From Sphingomonadales bacterium (GTDB lineage Bacteria > Pseudomonadota > Alphaproteobacteria > Sphingomonadales > Sphingomonadaceae), in contig JAGPVK010000090.1 in assembly GCA_018067055.1 (NCBI GenBank), forward strand, positions 1 through 7,169: a DNA stretch of 7,169 nucleotides. The letters run 5' to 3'. The number at the start of each line of letters is the position of its first letter. Within the stretch, counting starts at the first letter, position 1. The position numbers were made by a program, and so were the translations under genes. This document shows, piece by piece, positions 1 to 6,708 of the stretch. The notes under the pieces are model-generated. The model was given only the letters and a program-made list of their open reading frames with translations, made no database searches and was not told where the DNA came from.

Positions 1-890
1 CTACCGACACGCTGAAACGCCAGATCAAGGGCGAATTGGCCTGGAGCCGCTTGCTTCGCCGTAATATCCAGCCGTTCATCAATGTCGGCGATGAAGAGGT
101 CAACGCCATCATCGAGCGTCTGAACGCATCAAAAGGCACCAGCGAATTTCGTATCGGCGAAATCTATATGTCTGCATCTCAGGAAACCGCGCAGCAAGTT
201 GCCGAAAATATGCGCAAGATTCTGGACCAGATCCGTGCCGGTGGTTCGTTCGTTGCATATGCCCGTCAGTTTTCGGAAGCTTCGACAGCAGCGACCGGAG
301 GCGATCTGGGTTGGGTCCGGCCCGCTCAGTTGCCACAAAGTCTTGCCGATGCAGCGGAGCAGATGCAGGTCGGACAGGTCGTGGGCCCGGTCGAAGTGCC
401 AGGCGGATTTTCCATACTCTACCTGATCGATTCACGTCAGGTGCTGACCGCCGATCCCCGCAACGCTCTGCTCAGCCTCAAGCAACTGGCCATTAGCTTT
501 CCGAAAGGGATCACCGAAGCACAGGCTACCGCTCAAGCAGGCCAATTTGCGACAGCGACCCAGAACATCAAGGGTTGCGGAGCGGCCAATGAAGTAGCCG
601 CTCAACTGGGTGCCGCCGTGGTCGATAATGATCAGGTGAAATTGCGCGACCTTCCCGCGGCCTTGCAGGGTACAATCGCGGAATTGCAGATCGGTCAGGC
701 GAGCCAGCCATTTGGTTCGGTTGAAGATGGTGTTCGGGTTCTCATTCTTTGCGGACGGGATGATCCGCAGACCGCAGCGGCGCCATCCTTTGACGCCATC
801 ATGTCCCGACTGGAAAACGAACGTGTCAACAAACGGGCGCAAATCTATCTGCGCGATCTGCGACGCGACGCCATCATAGAATATAATTAA
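1..890 (+). CDS. surA: SurA-type periplasmic peptidyl-prolyl isomerase/chaperone, C-terminal part (5' end outside window)
   Basis: SurA escorts unfolded outer-membrane proteins through the periplasm and has parvulin-type prolyl isomerase domains. The reading frame is open from base 3 with no stop, so the signal peptide and most of the N-terminal chaperone domain lie upstream; the TTG at 36 is internal, not a start. Numbering from that TTG, residues about 33-134 form a canonical parvulin domain (the EFRIGEIYMS strand, the FVAYARQFSEAS helix, then GGDLGWV, VGQVVGPVEVPGGFSILYL). Residues about 146-243 resemble a second, degenerate parvulin domain, followed by a charged C-terminal helix typical of SurA. 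The only two visible cysteines (C181, C239) both lie in this second domain. The TAA stop shares one base with the pdxA ATG. In proteobacteria surA commonly sits between lptD and pdxA, which supports SurA over a generic PpiC/PpiD parvulin. Identity is confident; domain borders are approximate. Confidence 0.9.
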   Translation, partial: TDTLKRQIKGELAWSRLLRRNIQPFINVGDEEVNAIIERLNASKGTSEFRIGEIYMSASQETAQQVAENMRKILDQIRAGGSFVAYARQFSEASTAATGGDLGWVRPAQLPQSLADAAEQMQVGQVVGPVEVPGGFSILYLIDSRQVLTADPRNALLSLKQLAISFPKGITEAQATAQAGQFATATQNIKGCGAANEVAAQLGAAVVDNDQVKLRDLPAALQGTIAELQIGQASQPFGSVEDGVRVLILCGRDDPQTAAAPSFDAIMSRLENERVNKRAQIYLRDLRRDAIIEYN

Positions 891-1897
891 TGGCAGATTG
901 GGACGCCAAGCCATTTGCTATTTCTTGCGGCGACCCCGCTGGTGTCGGGCCGGAAATCATAGGAAAGAGCTGGAAACAGCGCGTGGCAGCCGGCCTAAAG
1001 CCGTTTTTTGCCATTGGAAATTTCGCCGACTTTAAGAATCTTTCTGGCATTCCTGTGCAGAAAATTGACCAGCCGATGGAAGCCGGTGATGCATTCCAGC
1101 AAGCGCTGCCCGTGCTCCATATCCACGAAGCCGCGGCCGCCATTCCGGGAGAGGCTACGCTGGACGGGGCCCAATGTTCGCTCCATGCTCTCGAAATTGC
1201 CAGTGGGTTGGCCCGCTCCGGAGACGCCGGAGCGGTCATTACCGCGCCCGTGTCCAAAACACAGCTATACAAAATCGGCTTTCGCTACCCTGGTCAGACC
1301 GAATTTGTCTCGGAGCGCTGCGGAATAGCAAGAGAAAATGCCGTGATGATGTTGGCGGGTCCAACATTGCGTGTCGTTCCGATGACGACGCATATCGCAC
1401 TGCATGATGTGCCAGAGCATTTCACCGAGTCGCTGATCGTCGCTTGCGCGCGCGCAGCCGAAAAGGCGTTGATCCGAAGTTTTGGAATAGAAAAGCCACG
1501 CATCGCGATTGCCGGACTGAATCCGCATGCCGGTGAAAATGGCAATCTTGGCCACGAAGAACAACGGGTCATGCAGCCAGCAATCGCCAAGCTGCGCGAG
1601 CAGGGCATGAACATAACCGATCCGCTTCCCGCGGACACCATGTTCCACGAAGAAGCGCGGAGCAAATATGATGTTGCTCTCTGTCCCTATCATGATCAGG
1701 CATTGATTCCTCTCAAGACCCTGCATTTTTTTGACGGCGTCAACATCACGCTCGGCCTGCCGATTGTCCGAACGTCACCAGATCACGGCACCGCATTCGA
1801 TATTGCCGGTCAGGATATTGCTGATCCGAGATCGATGATTGCCGCGATCCAGATGGCTGCTACCGCCGTCAGCAATCGACAGACTTACGGCCATTGA
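890..1897 (+). CDS. pdxA: 4-hydroxythreonine-4-phosphate dehydrogenase
   Basis: PdxA is a cytoplasmic, metal-dependent NAD(P)+ dehydrogenase that oxidises 4-phosphohydroxy-L-threonine. The product decarboxylates to 3-amino-2-oxopropyl phosphate, which PdxJ uses in the deoxyxylulose-5-phosphate-dependent vitamin B6 route. The 335 residues match the usual family length (about 330). Visible motifs are GDPAGVGPE (14-22), ITAPVSK (117-123), [12 protein letters not shown] (210-221), PADTMF (247-252), YHDQ (267-270) and [20 protein letters not shown] (283-302). The three metal-ligand histidines of E. coli PdxA (H166, H211, H266) align with H168, H213 and H268. The substrate-contacting His136 of E. 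coli is Gln136 here (YPGQTEF). The start is the ATG that overlaps the surA stop as TAATG. No Shine-Dalgarno sequence is visible, so translation is probably coupled to surA. The 3' end overlaps rsmA by 4 bases. Confidence 0.95.
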   Translation: MADWDAKPFAISCGDPAGVGPEIIGKSWKQRVAAGLKPFFAIGNFADFKNLSGIPVQKIDQPMEAGDAFQQALPVLHIHEAAAAIPGEATLDGAQCSLHALEIASGLARSGDAGAVITAPVSKTQLYKIGFRYPGQTEFVSERCGIARENAVMMLAGPTLRVVPMTTHIALHDVPEHFTESLIVACARAAEKALIRSFGIEKPRIAIAGLNPHAGENGNLGHEEQRVMQPAIAKLREQGMNITDPLPADTMFHEEARSKYDVALCPYHDQALIPLKTLHFFDGVNITLGLPIVRTSPDHGTAFDIAGQDIADPRSMIAAIQMAATAVSNRQTYGH

Positions 1898-2730
1898 AAC
1901 AGCCGATTGCCCTGCCCCCGCTCAGGGAGGTGATCAAGAAACATGGCCTTTCCGCGAATAAGGCCCTGGGTCAGAACTTCTTGTTCGACATGCAGCTGCT
2001 GGACCGGATTGCTGCGGTTCCCGGCGAGATGGCGGGGCAGACGGTTTTCGAAGTGGGGCCCGGTCCGGGCGGTCTGACTCGGGCATTGCTGCAAGCAGGG
2101 GCCCGCGTGACTGCGGTGGAACGCGACCGTCGTTGCCTGCCGGCACTGGCGGAACTGGGTGACCATTTTCCGGGTCAGCTCAATGTCATTGATGATGATG
2201 CGCTGAAGATCGATCTGGCCAGCCTGTTCGACGATCCTTTTCATATTGTTTCGAACCTGCCCTATAATGTTGGTTCGGCGTTGCTGATCAAATGGCTGTC
2301 CGAAGCACGGTGGCCGCCGCTGTGGCAATCGCTCACCCTGATGTTCCAGCGCGAAGTCGCCGACCGGATTGTCGCCAGCGAAGCCACCGAGGCATACGGC
2401 CGCCTGTCGATTCTGGCGCAGTGGCGATGCGAAGCGAAACTCGCAATGACGGTGCATCGCTCCGCCTTCACACCGCCGCCGAAGGTGATGTCGGCAATTG
2501 TCCACCTGACACCAAAGGCGCAGCCGGAAGGCGTCAGCCCCGAGGTCTTGGGCCATTTGACGCAGGCCGCGTTCGGGCAGCGGCGCAAGATGCTCCGGCA
2601 GAGCCTGAAAGGTCTGGCCGGCGCGCTGGATGCCCTGGAAAGCCTGGGCATTGACAGCTCGCGACGGCCCGAAACGGTTAGCGTCGATGAATTTGTCGCG
2701 ATAGCCCGATTGCTTTCGCCAGCAGCCTAA
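1894..2730 (+). CDS. rsmA: 16S rRNA (adenine1518-N6/adenine1519-N6)-dimethyltransferase
   Basis: RsmA (KsgA) uses S-adenosylmethionine to dimethylate two adjacent adenines in the 3' terminal hairpin of 16S rRNA, a late checkpoint of small-subunit assembly; loss gives kasugamycin resistance in E. coli. The 278 residues match the family length. Visible motifs are the N-terminal ALGQNFL (24-30), SAM-binding motif [11 protein letters not shown] (53-62), the acidic E76 ending the next strand, the catalytic NLPYN (121-125), FTPPPKV (192-198), and the C-terminal [16 protein letters not shown] (225-240). The start is TTG at 1894, overlapping the pdxA TGA stop. The next in-frame GTG falls inside the conserved PLREVI segment, so it would be too late. 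No Shine-Dalgarno sequence is seen, suggesting re-initiation after pdxA. Its TAA stop overlaps the stop of the convergent glcB. The surA-pdxA-rsmA order is widely conserved in proteobacteria. Confidence 0.95.
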   Translation: MKQPIALPPLREVIKKHGLSANKALGQNFLFDMQLLDRIAAVPGEMAGQTVFEVGPGPGGLTRALLQAGARVTAVERDRRCLPALAELGDHFPGQLNVIDDDALKIDLASLFDDPFHIVSNLPYNVGSALLIKWLSEARWPPLWQSLTLMFQREVADRIVASEATEAYGRLSILAQWRCEAKLAMTVHRSAFTPPPKVMSAIVHLTPKAQPEGVSPEVLGHLTQAAFGQRRKMLRQSLKGLAGALDALESLGIDSSRRPETVSVDEFVAIARLLSPAA

Positions 2731-4832
2731 CCAGCCACCTTCAGCTTGCGTCGATAGGCGTGCAGCAGGGGTTCGGTATAGCCGCTTGGCTGCTCGACGC
2801 CCTTGAACACCAGATCGCGCGCAGCCTGGAAGGCGAGGCTGTCCTCCGGATTTGGTGCCATTGGCCGATAGAGCGGATCGCCCGCATTCTGCCCGTCAAC
2901 CTTGGCCGCCATGCGCAGCAAGGCGGCATCGACCTGCTCGGCCGAACAGACGCCGTGCAGCATCCAGTTGGCCATGTGCTGCGATGAAATCCGCAGGGTC
3001 GCGCGGTCTTCCATCAGGCCAACATCATTAATGTCCGGAACCTTGGAACAACCGATGCCCTGATCGATCCAGCGCACGACGTAGCCCAATATGCCCTGGG
3101 CATTATTATCCAGTTCGCGCTCAATTTCCTCGTCCGACCAATTATGGCCAACGGCCAGCGGAATGGCCAGCAATTTCTCGAGCGGCGCAACGCCGTCCGC
3201 CGCGACCTCCTTCTGCCGGTCAAATACATTGACCCGGTGATAGTGGATTGCGTGCAGCGTCGCCGCTGTCGGGCTGGGCACCCAGGCGGTGTTGGCACCG
3301 GTCATCGGATGGCCGATCTTCTGCTCCATCATGTCAGCCATCATGTCAGGCGCGGCCCACATGCCCTTGCCGATCTGCGCCCTGCCGGACATGCCGCAGG
3401 CCAGCCCGATCGCCACATTGCGCTGTTCGTAGGCGGTGATCCAGTCGCTCTTCTTGATATCGCCCTTCGCCAGCATCGCGCCAGCCTGCATCGACGTATG
3501 GATTTCATCGCCGGTCCTATCAAGGAAGCCGGTGTTGATGAACACGACCCGGTCCTTTACCGCGTGAATACAGGCTGCGAGGTTCGCCGAGGTCCGGCGT
3601 TCTTCGTCCATCACACCCACCTTGATGGTGTGACGATCCAGCCCGAGCAGATCTTCTACCGCATCGAACAGTTCATTGGTGAAGGCACATTCTTCCGGCC
3701 CGTGCATTTTCGGCTTCACGATGTAGATTGATCCGGCGCGGCTGTTGCGCAGCTCGCCCAGCCCCTTGATATCGTGCATCGCGATCAGGCTGGTGAACAC
3801 GCCGTCAAGCAATCCTTCCGGCGCTTCCGACCCATCGGCCAACAGAACGGCGGGATTGGTCATCAAATGCCCAACATTGCGAACAAACATCAGGCTGCGG
3901 CCCGGCAGGGTAAACGGCTTGCCATCAGCATCGACATAATCGCGGTCCGGGTTGGCCTTGCGTTCGACGGTCTTGCCACCCTTTTCGAAGGATGCATCGA
4001 GATCGCCACGCATCAGGCCGAGCCAGTTGCTATAAGCGAGCACCTTGTCTTCTGCGTCCACCGCTGCCACCGAATCTTCCATATCGATGATCGTGGTCAG
4101 CGCCGCTTCCATCAGGACATCGGCGATATGGGCCGGATCATCCTTGCCGATGGGGTGTGCCGGGTCGATCACGACTTCAGCGTGCAATCCGTTATGTTTG
4201 AGCAGCAAGGACTGGCCGTTGCGGCCAACCAATTGCGACGGATCAGCCAATGCGGGCTCACCCCCCGTATAATCGGTCCATGATCCAGTCGACAGCGGAA
4301 AAGCTTCGTCCAGAAACGCTTTCGCTGCCTTGATAACCGCAGACCCGCGCTGCGGATCATAGCCGCCTGGCTTGGCCGCCGGTGCATCCAGCGCATCCGT
4401 GCCATAGAAGGCGTCATAGAGGCTGCCCCAGCGCGCGTTGGCGGCGTTCAACACGAAGCGGTCGTTGAGCGACGGCACCACCAGTTGCGGGCCGGCCATG
4501 GTTGCGATTTCCGGATCGACATTTTCCGTGTTGATCGAAAAAGCGGCTGGCTCTTCAACCAGATAGCCGATCTCTTTCAGAAAGGCCTGATATTCTGACT
4601 GATCAATCGGCTGTCCCTTGTGATCAACATGCCAGGCATCAATCTGCGCCTGCAGCTTCTCCCGCTTTTCGAGCAATGCTGCATTGCGGGGAGCGAATGT
4701 ACCGAGCAATTGTGCAAAATCCTGCCAGAATTTTGCGCCGTCGACGCCGGTGCCCGGCAAGGCCCGATCATTGACAAAATCAAACAGTTCCCGCGCGATC
4801 TGGATACCGTTCTGGCTGACATATTCGGACAT
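2727..4832 (-). CDS. glcB: Malate synthase G
   Basis: GlcB condenses glyoxylate with acetyl-CoA to give malate and CoA, using Mg2+. It serves growth on glycolate/glyoxylate and, with isocitrate lyase, on acetate or fatty acids. The 701 residues are slightly shorter than E. coli GlcB (723) but cover the whole monomeric G-form TIM-barrel architecture. Landmarks are [13 protein letters not shown] (247-259), [13 protein letters not shown] (312-324), KPKMHGPEE (373-381), [10 protein letters not shown] (406-415), [12 protein letters not shown] (434-445), [21 protein letters not shown] (512-532), [10 protein letters not shown] (592-601), [13 protein letters not shown] (607-619) and GYTEPLLHA (684-692). 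By alignment from memory to the E. coli enzyme, the catalytic base is R318, the Mg2+ ligands E410 and D438, and the catalytic acid D609, all present. Cysteine C595 matches the position oxidised in E. coli. The ATG is preceded by a good ribosome-binding site (CGAGGAAA). The gene stands alone on its strand and is divergent from the globin gene. Confidence 0.97.
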   Translation of the reverse strand: MSEYVSQNGIQIARELFDFVNDRALPGTGVDGAKFWQDFAQLLGTFAPRNAALLEKREKLQAQIDAWHVDHKGQPIDQSEYQAFLKEIGYLVEEPAAFSINTENVDPEIATMAGPQLVVPSLNDRFVLNAANARWGSLYDAFYGTDALDAPAAKPGGYDPQRGSAVIKAAKAFLDEAFPLSTGSWTDYTGGEPALADPSQLVGRNGQSLLLKHNGLHAEVVIDPAHPIGKDDPAHIADVLMEAALTTIIDMEDSVAAVDAEDKVLAYSNWLGLMRGDLDASFEKGGKTVERKANPDRDYVDADGKPFTLPGRSLMFVRNVGHLMTNPAVLLADGSEAPEGLLDGVFTSLIAMHDIKGLGELRNSRAGSIYIVKPKMHGPEECAFTNELFDAVEDLLGLDRHTIKVGVMDEERRTSANLAACIHAVKDRVVFINTGFLDRTGDEIHTSMQAGAMLAKGDIKKSDWITAYEQRNVAIGLACGMSGRAQIGKGMWAAPDMMADMMEQKIGHPMTGANTAWVPSPTAATLHAIHYHRVNVFDRQKEVAADGVAPLEKLLAIPLAVGHNWSDEEIERELDNNAQGILGYVVRWIDQGIGCSKVPDINDVGLMEDRATLRISSQHMANWMLHGVCSAEQVDAALLRMAAKVDGQNAGDPLYRPMAPNPEDSLAFQAARDLVFKGVEQPSGYTEPLLHAYRRKLKVAG

Positions 4833-4836
4833 AATA

Positions 4837-4844
4837 TTTCCTCG
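4837..4844 (-). promoter_or_regulatory. Ribosome-binding site of glcB
   Basis: On the minus strand the sequence CGAGGAAA lies four bases before the glcB ATG, with the GAGG core seven bases from it. This supports the start at 4832 for malate synthase G. It is the clearest Shine-Dalgarno signal in the window apart from that of astA. Confidence 0.7.
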
Positions 4845-4889
4845 TTGAATTGGTAAGGCTCTGTTCGATGCTGAAAGCTGTACCAGTGC

Positions 4890-4903
4890 CTATCTGCAGA
4901 TAG
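4890..4903. promoter_or_regulatory. Perfect 14-bp palindrome, candidate operator
   Basis: CTATCTGCAGATAG reads identically on both strands. Its nearest edge is 58 bases upstream of the glcB ATG and 105 bases upstream of the globin ATG. A 14-base perfect palindrome at a given place has a chance of about 4^-7, so roughly 1% across the 175-base intergenic region, ignoring base composition. With no loop it is a poor RNA hairpin but a good shape for a dimeric repressor or activator site. I do not recognise the cognate regulator family. The role is inferred from position and symmetry. Confidence 0.45.
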
Positions 4904-4927
4904 TCCGGGGAGGAATTACGGCGGGAT

Positions 4928-4999
4928 ATGACGCTGTCGATTAGCTTTGTAAATGGCAGAATTGAGTCATTGCCGATGCAATCCCGTTGGTTCAAGTAG
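4928..4999 (+). CDS. Possible 23-codon leader ORF upstream of the globin gene
   Basis: An ATG at 4928 opens a 23-codon frame ending in TAG at 4997-4999, eight bases before the preferred globin ATG at 5008. The purine tract GGGGAGGA (4907-4914) lies 13 bases upstream, longer than ideal, and a second short GCGGGA (4921-4926) abuts the start. The peptide begins MTLSISFVNG and ends QSRWFK; I recognise no domain and no run of regulatory codons. Its stop falls in the likely globin ribosome-binding area, so it could couple translation, but it may be a chance ORF. Confidence 0.2.
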   Translation: MTLSISFVNGRIESLPMQSRWFK

Positions 5000-5007
5000 A
5001 GACTTAT

Positions 5008-5433
5008 ATGCAAAACGAACGAAAAAATGAACTTCTGGAAAGCAGCCTCGAGCGGGCGGCAGAACTTTTGGGTGATGTGACGGGGCCGGTAATGGCAAAA
5101 TATTACGCCAGCCATCCGCAAGCAAAAATTGCATTTACAGAACATGGTTTGGGCAACAGCGTCAAACTGGAGGCCGAAATGGTCGAAAGCATAATTTATT
5201 GCCTGATGAACTGGTATGATCGGCCTGAGGAAATCCGAATCATGTTCGGGAGCACTGTACCACATCACGAACATGCTTTGCATGTTTCACATGAATGGTT
5301 CGCCGGACTGATTGATGCTGCGATCGAAGTTATTTGCGCGACTGTGCCGGAATCCCGGGAGGATGAGCTTCAAGTCTGGAACGAAATTCGCAGCGGTCTC
5401 AAAACGCTTGTCAAAGAAGCACAAAGCCTCTGA
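5008..5433 (+). CDS. Single-domain bacterial globin (Vitreoscilla haemoglobin-like)
   Basis: This is a 141-residue soluble protein with a globin pattern and no signal peptide. Globins bind haem and handle O2, NO or redox signals. The segment ASHPQAKIAF (34-43) aligns in register with AKHPEVRPLF of Vitreoscilla haemoglobin, placing the haem-contacting CD1 phenylalanine at F43 in both. The cluster HHEH (86-89) sits where the proximal F8 histidine (H85 in Vitreoscilla) should be. The G helix (EWFAGLIDAAIEVI, 96-109) and the H helix with its tryptophan (DELQVWNEIRSGL, 119-131) also match. By ungapped register the distal positions B10 and E7 would be M29 and K53, unlike the Tyr and Gln of Vitreoscilla, but this needs a real alignment. 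I chose ATG 5008 over TTG 4987 because a weak TAGAGA precedes it and none precedes the TTG. No reductase domain is attached, so it is not a flavohaemoglobin. G+C over 5041-5400 is about 51% by hand count, lower than its neighbours. Confidence 0.7.
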   Translation: MQNERKNELLESSLERAAELLGDVTGPVMAKYYASHPQAKIAFTEHGLGNSVKLEAEMVESIIYCLMNWYDRPEEIRIMFGSTVPHHEHALHVSHEWFAGLIDAAIEVICATVPESREDELQVWNEIRSGLKTLVKEAQSL

Positions 5434-5442
5434 CACGGGACA

Positions 5443-5471
5443 TTGAATGACCATGATAAACGGGTTACGAT
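5443..5471 (+). promoter_or_regulatory. Candidate sigma-70-like promoter for the M20 hydrolase-astA operon
   Basis: TTGAAT (5443-5448) and TACGAT (5466-5471) are separated by 17 bases, each matching four of six positions of the sigma-70 consensus boxes. They lie in the A+T-rich 66-base gap between the globin stop and the hydrolase ATG. Transcription would start near 5478, leaving a leader of only about 20 bases. I see no terminator hairpin in this gap, so read-through from the globin gene is also possible. Confidence 0.35.
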
Positions 5472-5499
5472 AAATAATTTCAAATGCTATCAGTCTTAA

Positions 5500-6708
5500 A
5501 TGAAAGCAGATTCCTTATCCGAAAAAGCGACGCTGGAACGGGCGAGCGGCCTGCCACTATTGCCGCGCACCGTTGAATGGGCAAAAACCAATAGCGGCAC
5601 CACCAATCTGGATGGCCTGAAAACCGTCGCGGGCATGTTGGCGGATTCCTTTTCGATCCTGCCCGGAAAAACCGATCTGGTCGATCCCGAGCCGGTCGAA
5701 GCGGTCCGTCCGGATGGCACCGTCGATCGGATTCAGCGCGGTCAGCATCTGGTCGTGTCTGTTCGCCCCCAAGCACCCGTTCGCATCCTGCTGACCGGTC
5801 ATATGGACACGGTATTTCCGGCGGATCATGCGTTTCAGCAGATCGTTGAACTCGAACGCGGCGTGCTCAATGGCCCGGGCCTTGCCGACATGAAGGGCGG
5901 AATCTCGGTCATGCTTGGCGCATTGCAATTGCTCGAGCAGAGCGAGCTTGCCAGCCGGATCGGCTATGATGTGATGATCAACAGCGACGAGGAAGTCGGC
6001 TCCGGATCATCCTTATCACTGATCGAGCGGCTCGCCAGAGGCAAGACCGCCGCCCTCACCTATGAGCCGGCCCTGCCCGACGGCACGCTGGCGGGCGAAC
6101 GCGGAGGTAGCGGCAATTTTTCGATCATCTTCACTGGCAAGAGCGCTCATGCCGGCCGCAATCCCGATGAAGGACGCAACGCATTGATAGCGGCAGCCGA
6201 CATGGCGCTGCAACTTAAGGCGCTCCACCGTGAAGGCTTGAGCGTCAACCCGGCAAAAATCGACGGCGGCGGCCCCAATAATGCGGTCCCCGATCACGCC
6301 GTCTTGCGGGTCAATTTCCGCCCCAAATCGCTTGCAGATCAGAAAGTTGCGCAAAGCGCCCTCGACCAGCTGGTCAGGGAGATCGCACGGACACATGATC
6401 TCGGCGTGCATTGCCACGGCAGCTTCGGGCGACCGCCCAAACCGATCGATCCGCAGGCGCAGAAGCTCTTTGGCCTGGTCAAGCAATGCGGCGCAGAACT
6501 GGGCCTCGATATAAACTGGCGTGGCACCGGGGGGGTATGTGACGGCAATAATATCGCGGCTTGCGGCATTCCCGTGGTAGACACTATGGGCGTCAGAGGC
6601 GGAGCGATCCACAGTTCTGATGAATATTTGATAACGGAAAGTCTGGTCGAACGGACACAATTATCGGCGCTGACGATCATGCGGATCGCCGAAAAGGGAG
6701 GATTATGA
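5500..6708 (+). CDS. M20-family zinc hydrolase (carboxypeptidase G2/DapE/ArgE type), possible N-succinylglutamate desuccinylase
   Basis: This is a 402-residue cytoplasmic di-zinc amidohydrolase of the M20 family, which includes glutamate carboxypeptidase G2, succinyl-diaminopimelate desuccinylase DapE and acetylornithine deacetylase ArgE. The whole active site is present: H101 and D103 in TGHMDTV, bridging D130 in GPGLADMKGG, catalytic base E164 and ligand E165 in NSDEEVGS, ligand E189 in TYEPALPDG, and the last ligand H371 in GAIHSSDEY. The lid/dimerisation domain spans about 205-310 and contains SAHAG, whose H217 is expected to reach the partner active site. The start ATG 5500 has no visible Shine-Dalgarno sequence. 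The stop overlaps the astA ATG (ATGA), so the two are almost certainly co-transcribed. The family is certain. The substrate is not: context suggests an N-succinylated arginine-pathway intermediate, but a general peptidase or other amidohydrolase role is possible. Confidence 0.85.
   Translation: MKADSLSEKATLERASGLPLLPRTVEWAKTNSGTTNLDGLKTVAGMLADSFSILPGKTDLVDPEPVEAVRPDGTVDRIQRGQHLVVSVRPQAPVRILLTGHMDTVFPADHAFQQIVELERGVLNGPGLADMKGGISVMLGALQLLEQSELASRIGYDVMINSDEEVGSGSSLSLIERLARGKTAALTYEPALPDGTLAGERGGSGNFSIIFTGKSAHAGRNPDEGRNALIAAADMALQLKALHREGLSVNPAKIDGGGPNNAVPDHAVLRVNFRPKSLADQKVAQSALDQLVREIARTHDLGVHCHGSFGRPPKPIDPQAQKLFGLVKQCGAELGLDINWRGTGGVCDGNNIAACGIPVVDTMGVRGGAIHSSDEYLITESLVERTQLSALTIMRIAEKGGL
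6694..6701 (+). promoter_or_regulatory. Ribosome-binding site of astA
   Basis: AAGGGAGG lies inside the last codons of the M20 hydrolase gene, three bases before the astA ATG at 6705. The spacing is short, but the match is strong. Together with the ATGA stop/start overlap it fixes the astA start. Confidence 0.6.

Larger units (their letters stand above)
4833..5007. promoter_or_regulatory. Divergent intergenic region between glcB and the globin gene
   Basis: This 175-base stretch must hold the promoters of both glcB (leftward) and the globin gene (rightward). I see no convincing sigma-70 -35/-10 pair on either strand. It contains a perfect 14-base palindrome (4890-4903), a purine tract GGGGAGGA (4907-4914), a possible 23-codon leader ORF (4928-4999) and a weak dyad (4961-4982). 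A regulator binding the palindrome could act on either or both genes. Confidence 0.6.

Noticed and set aside
36..38. TTG as the start of the first gene
   Set aside because: The same frame stays open to the window edge, and the residues upstream (TLKRQIKGEL) continue the SurA N-terminal domain, so this is an internal leucine codon.
1885..2556. 223-codon open frame on the minus strand opposite rsmA
   Set aside because: It is fully antisense to a confidently identified rsmA, and its translation is rich in Arg/Gln/His with no recognisable domain. It is a typical shadow frame in G+C-rich DNA.
3144..3731. 195-codon open frame on the plus strand opposite glcB, and similar frames at 3774-4283
   Set aside because: They are antisense to conserved catalytic regions of malate synthase G, have no ribosome-binding site I can see, and their translations are of low-complexity Arg/His-rich type.
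4890..4903. The palindrome as a transcription terminator
   Set aside because: A perfect palindrome with no loop and no following T-run on either strand, placed upstream of both genes, does not fit an intrinsic terminator.
4987..4989. TTG as the start of the globin gene
   Set aside because: No Shine-Dalgarno sequence precedes it. The ATG at 5008 has a weak one and gives a globin whose residue numbering matches Vitreoscilla haemoglobin.
4780..5283. 167-codon minus-strand frame spanning the glcB-globin intergenic region
   Set aside because: It overlaps the start of glcB on the same strand in another frame and is antisense to the globin gene. The translation shows no domain.
6016..6660. 214-codon minus-strand frame opposite the M20 hydrolase
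   Set aside because: It is a shadow of a complete M20 catalytic domain and has no recognisable protein features.
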